Source: SURF-58 sp041305085 (GTDB lineage Archaea > Nanobdellota > Nanobdellia > Woesearchaeales > UBA9642). From it: a DNA stretch of 43,603 bases. The position numbers and the translations under genes were made by a program. Position 1 is the stretch's first letter, and each line of letters begins with the position of its first letter. Shown here in pieces: positions 17,977-25,040 of the stretch. The DNA lies in assembly GCA_041305085.1 (NCBI GenBank), contig JBFYMA010000039.1, forward strand, positions 1-43,603, written 5' to 3'. Below the pieces are notes generated by a model. The model saw only the letters and a program-made list of their open reading frames with translations. It did no database searches and was not told where the DNA came from.

Positions 17977-18232
17977 ATTTTTTTGCTGCTTCATACCCTT
18001 TTTCTGTAAGCCTCAAGAATACTGGCTTTCCCTTTGGGTTCATCTTATCTATGTATCCTAAATAACTCAGATAGTCTATGTGTTTTTTTAGGCCTGGCTT
18101 GCTTATTTTGAACTCGTATTGCAGGCTTGTCAGGCAGTGCAGGTTTCTTATTTTGTCCTGTTTGTATAGAAGCTGAATAATCTTTCTTCTTGTTTCAGCC
18201 CCTTTGGAGTGAAGGAAAATTATTGTTTCCAT
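17963..18232 (-). CDS. Small winged-helix DNA-binding protein
   Basis: 89 aa. It reads as a single winged helix: SKGAETRRKIIQLLYKQ, then EFKISKPGLKKHIDYLSYLGYI as helix-turn-helix, and a wing with KGKPVFLRLTEKGYEAAKK. Single-domain archaeal regulators of this type resemble ArsR/PadR-like proteins, but I cannot name the family. It converges on hypB and overlaps its last 14 bases. It is divergent from the receptor operon starting at 18433, whose upstream region holds four phased GTTAAC-like sites, so it is a natural candidate to bind them; that link is inference. The start is the ATG at 18232, with a possible minus TATA (TTAAATATATTAA) near 18283-18296. Confidence 0.75.
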   Translation of the reverse strand: METIIFLHSKGAETRRKIIQLLYKQDKIRNLHCLTSLQYEFKISKPGLKKHIDYLSYLGYIDKMNPKGKPVFLRLTEKGYEAAKKFIYF

Positions 18233-18302
18233 TTTTTAAAAGATTGCCTTACTGATTTTGCTTGCTTTAAGAAAAAACTGATTTTAATATATTTAATGAT
18301 TA

Positions 18303-18341
18303 GTTAACTTCAGGTTTACTATTGGTAAACTCTACGTTAAC
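18303..18341. promoter_or_regulatory. Four GTTAAC-like sites phased at exactly 11 bp
   Basis: GTTAAC (18303-18308), GTTTAC (18314-18319), GTAAAC (18325-18330) and GTTAAC (18336-18341) start 11 bases apart, putting all four on one face of the helix. The middle two also form a perfect inverted repeat. The last copy ends 9 bases before the TATA box at 18351. This looks like a cooperative operator for an activator or repressor of the downstream receptor operon, or of the divergent winged-helix gene. Confidence 0.6.
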
Positions 18342-18350
18342 AATGTGAAA

Positions 18351-18360
18351 ATATTTAAAA
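18351..18360 (+). promoter_or_regulatory. TATA box of the receptor operon
   Basis: ATATTTAAAA predicts a transcript start near 18383, giving a leader of about 50 bases up to the GAGGTGA site at 18421 and the TTG start at 18433. Confidence 0.55.
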
Positions 18361-18432
18361 ACGTGTCTGGGAAAAATTAACTGTGCAATAATTTCCAGAA
18401 TACGGATAAATAATCATTCAGAGGTGATATTT

Positions 18433-18597
18433 TTGGGCAAAAAAGAAAAATGCAAAGAATTGATGAAGAAATTCTTTGGCGAAGCTACAGCCAAAACAGT
18501 GGACAGCATGAGTGAAGATGAATGCGTTGCAAAATGCAGGGCAAAAGTCGCAGGCTTTCTGGGAGAAGACAAAGCCAAAGAGTTTGACAGCATTTAG
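18433..18597 (+). CDS. Small 54-aa Cys-containing helical protein, TTG start
   Basis: A reading frame of 54 codons starts at TTG 18433, six bases after GAGGTG (18421-18426), the same SD-to-start spacing as several verified-looking genes here. The product begins GKKEKCKELMKKFFGE, has three cysteines (in KEKCKEL and DECVAKCR) and ends KAKEFDSI; it is charged and mostly helical, with no membrane segment. It has its own promoter and lies 52 bases before the Cache-HAMP gene, so it heads that operon. The strong site, clean stop and amphipathic helices argue that it is real. I do not recognise the family. A small adaptor or metal/redox protein for the receptor would fit, but that is a guess. Confidence 0.65.
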   Translation: MGKKEKCKELMKKFFGEATAKTVDSMSEDECVAKCRAKVAGFLGEDKAKEFDSI

Positions 18598-18649
18598 GGC
18601 TTTAAAATGAAGAATATAAAAATTAAAACAAAACCGAGGTGAAAAATAA

Positions 18650-19918
18650 ATGAAAATAAGTATAAACATTAAACTTGTCGTTCTTGCTGTTTTGTTGGTG
18701 GCGATTCCTGCTTTAATAATAGGGATTGTCGGGTTTAATGCTGCAGAAAAAGCAGTATATGCAGGGGTTGAAGACAGGCTGCAGGACCAGGCAAAAGACT
18801 GGAAGCTGATAACCCAGGCATATCTTGATGAAATCAGCCAGCAGGAAACCAGAGTCAAAAAAAGCGCTAATAACATAGTAACAGCGCAGACAAAGAGCAC
18901 CTATGAGCTCATCAGAAAAGCTCTTGACGACAATGGAGGAATTCTTACTGCTGCACAAAAAGAAGATATTCTGGACAGGCTTAACAAGCACACTGTAGGA
19001 AATACAGGATATATCTGGATTCTCGACTATCAAGGAAAGTATGTTCTTTCAAAAGGAAGGCAAAGAGATGGGGAAGATGTTTGGGCAACACAGGATAGTG
19101 ATGGAAATTATGTTATCCAGGACCTTGTCACTAAAGGAAAGGCCTTGAAAGGATCAGAAATAGCATACCATGATTACCCTTGGCTGAATCTGGGAGAAAC
19201 AGAGCCAAGAATGAAGATAGCTGCAATGGTGCACTTTCCAGAGCTGCAGTGGGTTGTCGGAATTTCAACATATTATGACGACCTTGTGGATATGGGGTAC
19301 AGGCAAAGGACATTAGAGCATGTGAAGGACTTGATGTCAAAGCAGATAATTGGAAGGTCTGGCTATATATGGGTTGTTGATGAGCACGGCAATTACGTTG
19401 TAAGCAAGAACAGGCTTAGGGATGGGGAAGACATAAGCCAGGCGCAGGATGCTGATGGTGTTTTTTTCATCCAGGAAGCAATCAAAAAGGCAGAAGCTGC
19501 CGGAGATGGCACAGCAGTCCAGAAATACCCTTGGCTTAACCAGGGAGAAAAGACTCCAAGGATGAAGGTTGCAGGACTTTCCTATGTTGAAGAATTGGGA
19601 TGGACAATAGGCCCAAGCGCTTATTATGATGACTTCCAGGGAGAAGGTTCTCTGGGTTTGGTTGAAAATAGCCTTTGGACTGTGGGAATAATAGCAATAG
19701 TAATAGGAGCAATACTTGCATTCCTGATTGCTAACCTAATATCATCTCCAATAAGAAAAATGACTTCTGCAGGAAGAAAGATTGCAGATGGAAACATTGA
19801 TGCAGAAGTGCCTCAGGTAAAGACAAGGGATGAGGTTCAGGAATTGGGAGAAACCATGACCATGCTTGTGGGAGCCATAAAATTCCTGAAAGGAGGAGAT
19901 AAGAACAAAAAGAAGTAA
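18650..19918 (+). CDS. Tandem-Cache membrane sensor with HAMP, lacking a signalling domain
   Basis: 422 aa. TM1 is at about 7-28. Two Cache domains of the Cache_3/Cache_2 type follow at about 110-210 and 228-328, each with a GYIWxxDxxGxYVxSKxRxRDGE block and a later YPWLN-x-GE segment. TM2 is at about 341-362 and a HAMP domain at 364-410, then the protein stops after GGDKNKKK. The methyl-accepting coiled coil is missing. The ending is clean and not visibly frameshifted: the bases that follow are a T-rich terminator, not remnant coding. The sensor half closely resembles the full receptor immediately downstream, so this is probably a related sensor that pairs with it or another partner. The start ATG has GAGGTG 8 bases upstream. 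Confidence 0.88.
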   Translation: MKISINIKLVVLAVLLVAIPALIIGIVGFNAAEKAVYAGVEDRLQDQAKDWKLITQAYLDEISQQETRVKKSANNIVTAQTKSTYELIRKALDDNGGILTAAQKEDILDRLNKHTVGNTGYIWILDYQGKYVLSKGRQRDGEDVWATQDSDGNYVIQDLVTKGKALKGSEIAYHDYPWLNLGETEPRMKIAAMVHFPELQWVVGISTYYDDLVDMGYRQRTLEHVKDLMSKQIIGRSGYIWVVDEHGNYVVSKNRLRDGEDISQAQDADGVFFIQEAIKKAEAAGDGTAVQKYPWLNQGEKTPRMKVAGLSYVEELGWTIGPSAYYDDFQGEGSLGLVENSLWTVGIIAIVIGAILAFLIANLISSPIRKMTSAGRKIADGNIDAEVPQVKTRDEVQELGETMTMLVGAIKFLKGGDKNKKK

Positions 19919-19919
19919 A

Positions 19920-19973
19920 TTTTTCTTTTTTTCTAATTTTTTTTACTATTTACTGTTTTTTATCCTTTTTTTA
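19920..19973 (+). terminator. T-rich terminator after the Cache-HAMP gene
   Basis: Several runs of 5-8 T follow the stop codon directly, as at intrinsic archaeal terminators. The next gene may then use its own promoter in 19974-20050. Confidence 0.5.
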
Positions 19974-20063
19974 ACATATATTTATCTTTTCTTAAACCTA
20001 AAAGCTCATCTGCAAAATTGGTAACTATAATAAACATAATAATTCCAAAAAGGGGTGATTTTT

Positions 20064-22319
20064 GTGAGATGGAATAATATAAGTATAAAATGGCAGCTTT
20101 TAGTCATGTGCATTCTTCTTGTGTCAATACCTGTGATTGTTTTAGGGGTTTTAAGCTATAATACCTCAAAGCAGGAAACATTTCTGCAGATAGAGGACAG
20201 ATTGAAACAACAGTCATTAATGCTCAAAGAGGTTGTGAATAGTGCTTATTCAGAGATTCAGACAAACAATGAAGCATCAGACAAGCAGGCCAAAGCAGTT
20301 GTTAGCGAAGAAGCAGAAGCAATATATCAGCTTATTTACAACGTTGACAACGAGGAAAGGCTAAAAAATGCCATTGCAAAACTTGTTGTTGGAAAAACAG
20401 GCTATGTCTGGGTTGTTGATTACCAGGGAAACTATGTTGTTTCCAAAGACAGGCTGAGAGATGGGGAAAACATTTGGAACTCACAGGATTCTGATGGAGT
20501 ATACTTTATCCAGGAGGCAGTGAAGAAAGCAAAAGTCCTTAAAGGAAACCAAATGGACTATCAAATTTATCCCTGGAAAAATATTGGAGAGACTGAGGCA
20601 AGGGACAAAGTTGCAGCCCTAATACATGTACCTGAAAAAGGGTGGGTTGTTGGAGTAAGCACTTATTTTGATGAACTCATAGATGCAAATTTTGAAAAAA
20701 ACAAACTGAATTCGCTGAAAGATGAGTTTGCCGGAATAACTGTCGGAAAGACAGGCTATGTATATATCCTTAATAGCAAGGGAGACTATGTTCTTTCATT
20801 AGGGCGCCAGAGAGATGGAGAAAATATTTGGAATGCAGAAGATGCAGACGGCACACTTTTTATCCAGGAAATAATACAAAAATCCCGAACTCTTGGCAAG
20901 GATGGAACAGATGTCCAGTATTATCCATGGAAAAATGAGGGAGAGAGTGGTGCAAGAATGAAGCTTGCAGGATTTTCATATTTTCCTGAATGGGATTGGG
21001 TTATTGCCTCCAGTGCATATCAGGAAGACTTTTTGGATGGATTGAACAAGATCCAGTCGACAACAATACTTATTGTAATTATTGCAATAGTAATAGGCTC
21101 AATAATTGCTTACTTATTTGCATTAATGATGACAAAAACATTCAAGCTGCTTGTTGACAGAATGAACAGCATAGCAGAAGGAGATCTCACAGTTTCAATT
21201 GTATCCTTTAATGGAAAAAATGAGATAGGAAAAATGACTCATGCACTCTCCACAATGCTTCAGAACCTTAAGGCAATGGTAAAAAGCATTACAATGAATG
21301 CAAATACTGCAGCAGCAACAGCCCAGGAGCTCTCTGCCTCAAGCCAGGAAGTAAACGCCTCAACAGAGCAGGTTTCAGCGACAATACAGGAAATAGCAAA
21401 AGGAGGGCAATCACTAAGCAAAACAAGTAGCGAGACAAAAAACGATTCAGAACAGCTCATACATTCTGTAAAAAGCGTTGCAGAATCAGCCCAAAACTCT
21501 GCAAAAAATGCCAGCCTTGCAAGCGAGGCTGCAAAAAAAGGAGCACTCTCAGCAAAAACAGCAGGAGAAAAGATGAAGTCCATAAATGAAACAGTCAGGT
21601 CTTCATCAGAAGTGATACAGACACTGGGAGAAAAGAGCAATCAGATAAACAAAGTTATTGAAGTAATCAATGGAATCAGCGAACAAACCAACCTGCTGGC
21701 ACTAAACGCAGCCATAGAAGCAGCAAGAGCAGGAGAAGCAGGAAGAGGATTTGCAGTTGTTGCCGATGAGGTAAGAAAACTCGCAGAGCAATCCCAAAAA
21801 GCCACAAAGCAGATAGAAGAGATGATAACTGATGTTGTGGAGAACACTAAAAACGCTGTGAATTCTATGGCGCAGGGTACTGTTGAAGTTGAAGAAGGAG
21901 GAAAAGTTGTCAACGATGCCCTTAAATCTCTTGAGCAGATAAGCTCAAGTGTTGAAGAACTTGCAGCCCAGGTTGAGCAGATAAGCGCTGCAACCCAGCA
22001 GCAGTTGGCAAGCTCCCAGAAAGTGCAGAAGTCAGTGACAGATGTTGCAGCAATTGCTGAAGAGTCTGCTGCTTCAAGCGAGGAGGTTTCTGCAAGCGTT
22101 CAGGAGACGACCAGCAGCATGCAGCAAGTCGCAAGCGCAGCGCAAGAGTTGGCAAAAGGATCTGAAGATCTAAAAAAACTTATAGAGCAGTTTAAGATTG
22201 ACCAGGCAGAAATAGTTCAGGCTGAGAAAAGCACTGAAGAATTGCATAGCAACAAAATAAACCAAGGCAAAGAGCGGCTCAAGATACAGGCAAAGAAAGG
22301 AAGCCCAAAAAAGCAATAA
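20064..22319 (+). CDS. Tandem-Cache methyl-accepting chemotaxis protein
   Basis: 751 aa from the GTG at 20064, six bases after GGGGTG (20052-20057); the in-frame GTG at 20055 lies inside that site and is not the start. TM1 is at about 10-30. Two Cache domains (about 100-210 and 228-335) have GYVWVVDYQGNYVVSKDR and GYVYILNSKGDYVLSLGR. TM2 is at about 345-368, HAMP at 370-420, and the methyl-accepting domain at about 445-715 with the tip SEQTNLLALNAAIEAARAGE. Cache domains sense small extracellular ligands such as carboxylates and amino acids; which one cannot be told. The sensor half is a close paralogue of the preceding protein. The receptor should signal through CheW/CheV to CheA and be modified by CheR, CheB and CheD. 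Confidence 0.95.
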   Translation: MRWNNISIKWQLLVMCILLVSIPVIVLGVLSYNTSKQETFLQIEDRLKQQSLMLKEVVNSAYSEIQTNNEASDKQAKAVVSEEAEAIYQLIYNVDNEERLKNAIAKLVVGKTGYVWVVDYQGNYVVSKDRLRDGENIWNSQDSDGVYFIQEAVKKAKVLKGNQMDYQIYPWKNIGETEARDKVAALIHVPEKGWVVGVSTYFDELIDANFEKNKLNSLKDEFAGITVGKTGYVYILNSKGDYVLSLGRQRDGENIWNAEDADGTLFIQEIIQKSRTLGKDGTDVQYYPWKNEGESGARMKLAGFSYFPEWDWVIASSAYQEDFLDGLNKIQSTTILIVIIAIVIGSIIAYLFALMMTKTFKLLVDRMNSIAEGDLTVSIVSFNGKNEIGKMTHALSTMLQNLKAMVKSITMNANTAAATAQELSASSQEVNASTEQVSATIQEIAKGGQSLSKTSSETKNDSEQLIHSVKSVAESAQNSAKNASLASEAAKKGALSAKTAGEKMKSINETVRSSSEVIQTLGEKSNQINKVIEVINGISEQTNLLALNAAIEAARAGEAGRGFAVVADEVRKLAEQSQKATKQIEEMITDVVENTKNAVNSMAQGTVEVEEGGKVVNDALKSLEQISSSVEELAAQVEQISAATQQQLASSQKVQKSVTDVAAIAEESAASSEEVSASVQETTSSMQQVASAAQELAKGSEDLKKLIEQFKIDQAEIVQAEKSTEELHSNKINQGKERLKIQAKKGSPKKQ

Positions 22320-22322
22320 GTC

Positions 22323-22358
22323 TTTGCCAAATTTTTTTTATTTTTTTGCCAAATTTTT
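22323..22358 (+). repeat. Direct 14-bp repeat in a T-rich end/promoter region
   Basis: TTTGCCAAATTTTT occurs at 22323-22336 and again at 22345-22358, exactly 22 bp (two helical turns) apart, right after the receptor stop and 8 bases before the cheV TATA box. The T runs probably end the receptor transcript; the phased repeat may also bind a regulator. Confidence 0.45.
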
Positions 22359-22366
22359 ATAGCAAA

Positions 22367-22375
22367 ATATATAAA
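22367..22375 (+). promoter_or_regulatory. TATA box for cheV
   Basis: ATATATAAA predicts a transcript start near 22398, so the message would begin at the hairpin 22399-22443 and carry it as its 5' leader. Confidence 0.55.
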
Positions 22376-22398
22376 CTTCACTAGCAGTAAATTTAACA

Positions 22399-22443
22399 GC
22401 GCAAAATAAAGCATAGGCTTGCTGAAGCCTGTGGCTTCTGCGC
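22399..22443 (+). promoter_or_regulatory. Extended hairpin in the cheV leader
   Basis: GCGCA (22399-22403) pairs with TGCGC (22439-22443). Inside, AAGC pairs with GCTT, and the tip AGGCTT-GCTG-AAGCCT is perfect. The structure ends 7 bases before the AAGAGGTGG ribosome site (22451-22459), so it could affect translation of cheV. It shares its arms with the repeat at 7828-7860. Confidence 0.5.
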
Positions 22444-22464
22444 ACTAAGTAAGAGGTGGAAAGT

Positions 22465-23457
22465 ATGAATGTTTCCAGAAAGCAGGATATTCTTTTAGAA
22501 ACAGGCACAAACGAGCTTGAAATAGCTGAGTTTGGCATTTTTCTTAAGGGAGAAGAAAGGAGGATGCAGACGTTTGGAATAAACGTTGCCAAAATAAGAG
22601 AAATAATAAAGCTTCCTGAATTTACAAGGATACCTGAGGCAGATTATAATATTATGGGGGTATTCAAGCTAAGGGATAAGGTAATACCTTTAATTAATCT
22701 TGCAAAATGGCTAAATGAAGAGACAGAAGAGCTGGATTTGAGCAGATGCTATGTTATTGTTGCAGAGTTTGACAGGGAGAATTTTGGGTTTTTAATACAC
22801 GATATAAAAACCATCCACAGGCTTTCCTGGGAAAAGGTTCTTCCTCCTGTAACCATATCTGAAAGCTCAAAAAATAATTCAATAACAGGAGTTGTGAATT
22901 TTGATGACAGAATAATGATGATGCTTGACTTTGAAAAAATAGTCTCTGATATAAATCCTGAACTAAGCCTTAGCATAGAAAAAGACAAGCCAATAATAGA
23001 AAACGTCGAACAGATTGGTTCAGGAAGGCCAAAGATTCTTGTTGCAGAGGATTCAGGAGTTATAAGCGACCTTATGGCAGGAATGCTGGAAAAAGCAGGG
23101 TTTGAAGTGGCGCTTGTGAATAATGGAAAGCTTGCATGGGAGTATCTTCAGGCATTTCTTGAGCAGGCAAAAGAAAAGAATGCTAATATCAACAGCACCA
23201 TACAGCTGATAATAGCTGACATAGAGATGCCCCAGCTGGACGGTCACACTTTATGCAGAAAAATAAAAGAGCATCCTGATATGAAGACACTGCCTGTTGT
23301 GCTTTTCTCATCGCTTATTTATGAGGAGATCAAGAGAAAAGGAGATCTTATAGGAGCAGATGCCCAGATAAGCAAGCCCCAGATTGGAAGCCTTGTGGCC
23401 ATAATAAGAGAACTTCTCAGGAAGAAAGAGCAAGAGCTGAAAAATAAGGTTTCTTAG
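22465..23457 (+). CDS. cheV: CheV-type CheW-receiver fusion
   Basis: 330 aa from the ATG at 22465, six bases after GAGGTG (22453-22458). Residues about 15-165 are a CheW domain (FGINVAKIREIIKLPEFTRIP, then IMGVFKLRDKVIPLINLAKWL, closing VVNFDDRIMMMLDFEKI). Residues about 190-320 are a receiver: KILVAEDSG acidic pocket, phosphoacceptor Asp in LIIADIEMPQLDGHTL, Ser in LFSS and Lys in QISKPQ. In bacteria CheV couples receptors to CheA while its receiver acts as an adaptation or phosphate-sink element. The protein is widespread in bacteria and uncommon in archaea. It follows the tandem-Cache receptor, which it probably serves, and precedes a kinase-like gene by 5 bases. Confidence 0.92.
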   Translation: MNVSRKQDILLETGTNELEIAEFGIFLKGEERRMQTFGINVAKIREIIKLPEFTRIPEADYNIMGVFKLRDKVIPLINLAKWLNEETEELDLSRCYVIVAEFDRENFGFLIHDIKTIHRLSWEKVLPPVTISESSKNNSITGVVNFDDRIMMMLDFEKIVSDINPELSLSIEKDKPIIENVEQIGSGRPKILVAEDSGVISDLMAGMLEKAGFEVALVNNGKLAWEYLQAFLEQAKEKNANINSTIQLIIADIEMPQLDGHTLCRKIKEHPDMKTLPVVLFSSLIYEEIKRKGDLIGADAQISKPQIGSLVAIIRELLRKKEQELKNKVS

Positions 23458-23462
23458 GGGTT

Positions 23463-24326
23463 GTGAAATTGGAAAATGAATTGTCCTCACAAAAAATAGT
23501 GGAAAAAATAAAGTGGTACATTCGTGCCCACGGCCACAGCTCCATAGGCGGGCTCAACATTATCTGGACTTTTTTTGAGTTTACAGGGAAAAAAGATATT
23601 GCAGAAGTAATTCAGGATGCAATTCATTTGTTTGAAGGGTTTGGCAAATCAGAAAACCTGAAAAGCGAGCTTGTAGAGCTCGAAAAAGCGCTCAATAATG
23701 CTGAAAAAGAAATAAAGAACTGTGAAATAGAGCCACTGAAAAAAGATGAGCTTCTTGAAATATTTGAAGGAGTAAAAAAAAATTTAAGCAGAATACATAA
23801 CATAATGCAAAACCCTAATTATTGCGAGCATTTTTCAATAGACAAAATACTTTTTTCCACAATTCACCAATTGCTCCAGCAATATCCAAATACTTTTTTT
23901 GGAGATTTCATAAAGCCTGGCGAAAAGGACTCTGGAGAAAAAATAAGAATATCAATTAGCCAGAAGAACCCTGAACTGGTGGTTGAGTGTTGCGGCTATG
24001 AGCTTCAACTGCTGTTTTTTAATATGCTTTCAAATGCAGCAGATGCTATTATTAGCAATGGAGGGAAAGGAAGAATGACTGTTGAGACATCTTCTGAAGA
24101 ACAAACTGCTTTAATAAAAATAAGCGATGATGGAAAACCCATAAGCCTTGCTAACCTAAAAAAGATAAACAACAGACAGCTTTTTTCCACAAAGGGAAAA
24201 GGCCATGGCAGAGGACTGAAAATAATATATGACATTCTGCAGAACTACAACGGAACGATTGCTGCTTCCTATGATAAAGATAAAAAAATTCTTGAGTTTG
24301 TATTGACTCTGCCTCTGTTCAGATAG
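23463..24326 (+). CDS. Histidine-kinase-like protein (HATPase, atypical phosphoacceptor region)
   Basis: 287 aa from the GTG at 23463 (TTG at 23469 is possible; AGGGG at 23456-23460). There is no membrane helix and no named sensor domain. A C-terminal HATPase is visible: N box FFNMLSNAADAI (about 185), G1 ISDDGKPIS (about 220), and a G2 loop GKGHGRGLKIIYDIL (about 243). The N-terminal helix carries RAHGHSSIGGLN with His23/His25, which could be the phosphoacceptor, but it does not match the usual H box. The middle holds a coiled coil. It sits 5 bases behind cheV, so the two are co-transcribed, and the CheV receiver is a plausible partner. Soluble kinase or kinase-like regulator; partner and substrate are inference. 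Confidence 0.78.
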   Translation: MKLENELSSQKIVEKIKWYIRAHGHSSIGGLNIIWTFFEFTGKKDIAEVIQDAIHLFEGFGKSENLKSELVELEKALNNAEKEIKNCEIEPLKKDELLEIFEGVKKNLSRIHNIMQNPNYCEHFSIDKILFSTIHQLLQQYPNTFFGDFIKPGEKDSGEKIRISISQKNPELVVECCGYELQLLFFNMLSNAADAIISNGGKGRMTVETSSEEQTALIKISDDGKPISLANLKKINNRQLFSTKGKGHGRGLKIIYDILQNYNGTIAASYDKDKKILEFVLTLPLFR

Positions 24327-24427
24327 CCATCCTGATCAGATTAAGAATCAACGTAAATCGTAATATTGTGAAAAAATATTTGTAGACCAAACTTGATAAT
24401 TTATAAATCAGAAAATAAACTTGTGTT

Positions 24428-24464
24428 GTTTTTGATAATTTTTATGCTATTTTTATCCCTTTTT
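24428..24464 (+). terminator. T-rich terminator after the cheV operon
   Basis: Four runs of 5 T within 37 bases lie about 100 bases after the stop of the kinase-like gene and before the next promoter. Confidence 0.4.
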
Positions 24465-24500
24465 AGAACTGCCCTGAATTATAATAATTTTTTTCCAAAA

Positions 24501-24510
24501 CTATTTAAAT
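24501..24510 (+). promoter_or_regulatory. TATA box of the PAS/lipoprotein/kinase locus
   Basis: CTATTTAAAT predicts a transcript start near 24532, giving a leader of about 20 bases with GGGTGA (24541-24546) before the ATG at 24552. A second TATA-like run at 24531-24538 is too close to the ATG. Confidence 0.5.
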
Positions 24511-24551
24511 AGCAAATATTAAACTATTGTATATAAATATGGGTGATTTAT

Positions 24552-25040
24552 ATGGAACAAATAGTTTTTGAGCAGCTTACTTACATACTTGAGATGATAG
24601 GACAGGAGTTTAATAAAGGAATAGTCATTGTAGATAAAAATTTGAAAATAGCCTGGATAAATTCTATCATTGGAAAAAAAGGGTTCCGTTTAAGTGAAAT
24701 AATAGGAGTTTCTTACCATAAAGTATTTGAGAACATAGATGCCCCAGATGAAAAAGACTCAACATATATTGCAGTAAATACTGGAAGAACAACCCACACT
24801 ATAAAAAAAGGAAAAGACTCCAAAGACTATCATGTTGTATCAATCCCAATAAAAAACGAATCACAGACCGTTGAGTATGTTTTGGAATTCACCAAGTCGT
24901 TAGACGAGCAAAAAAGCAATGAAATACAGAGTTTAAAAGAATTTATTTTTGAAAGAGAACTTAAAATGGCTGAACTTAAGAAGAGAATAAAAGAATTGGA
25001 AAACCCGCTTGTTATTTCTCAAACAAACAAGGTGAAATAA
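24552..25040 (+). CDS. Single PAS-domain protein with C-terminal coiled coil
   Basis: 162 aa from the ATG at 24552, placed by GGGTG six bases upstream. A PAS domain spans about 15-118: GIVIVDKNLKIAWINSIIG, then GVSYHKVFEN, and a final strand VEYVLEFTKSLDE. A helical, probably coiled-coil tail (120-155) follows. There is no output domain and no membrane segment, so it should act by binding a partner, most simply the histidine kinase encoded two genes later. It leads the locus and ends directly before the lipoprotein gene, whose ATG is the next base after the stop. Ligand unknown. Confidence 0.82.
   Translation: MEQIVFEQLTYILEMIGQEFNKGIVIVDKNLKIAWINSIIGKKGFRLSEIIGVSYHKVFENIDAPDEKDSTYIAVNTGRTTHTIKKGKDSKDYHVVSIPIKNESQTVEYVLEFTKSLDEQKSNEIQSLKEFIFERELKMAELKKRIKELENPLVISQTNKVK

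Noticed and set aside
18418..18900. Minus-strand open frame of 160 codons over the 54-aa gene and the start of the Cache-HAMP gene
   Set aside because: Phe/Ala-rich shadow that runs against a promoter, two ribosome sites and a conserved TM/Cache gene.
19919..19973. Remnant of a methyl-accepting domain after the Cache-HAMP gene
   Set aside because: The sequence is only T-rich runs with no coding similarity in any frame, so this gene ends naturally rather than by frameshift.
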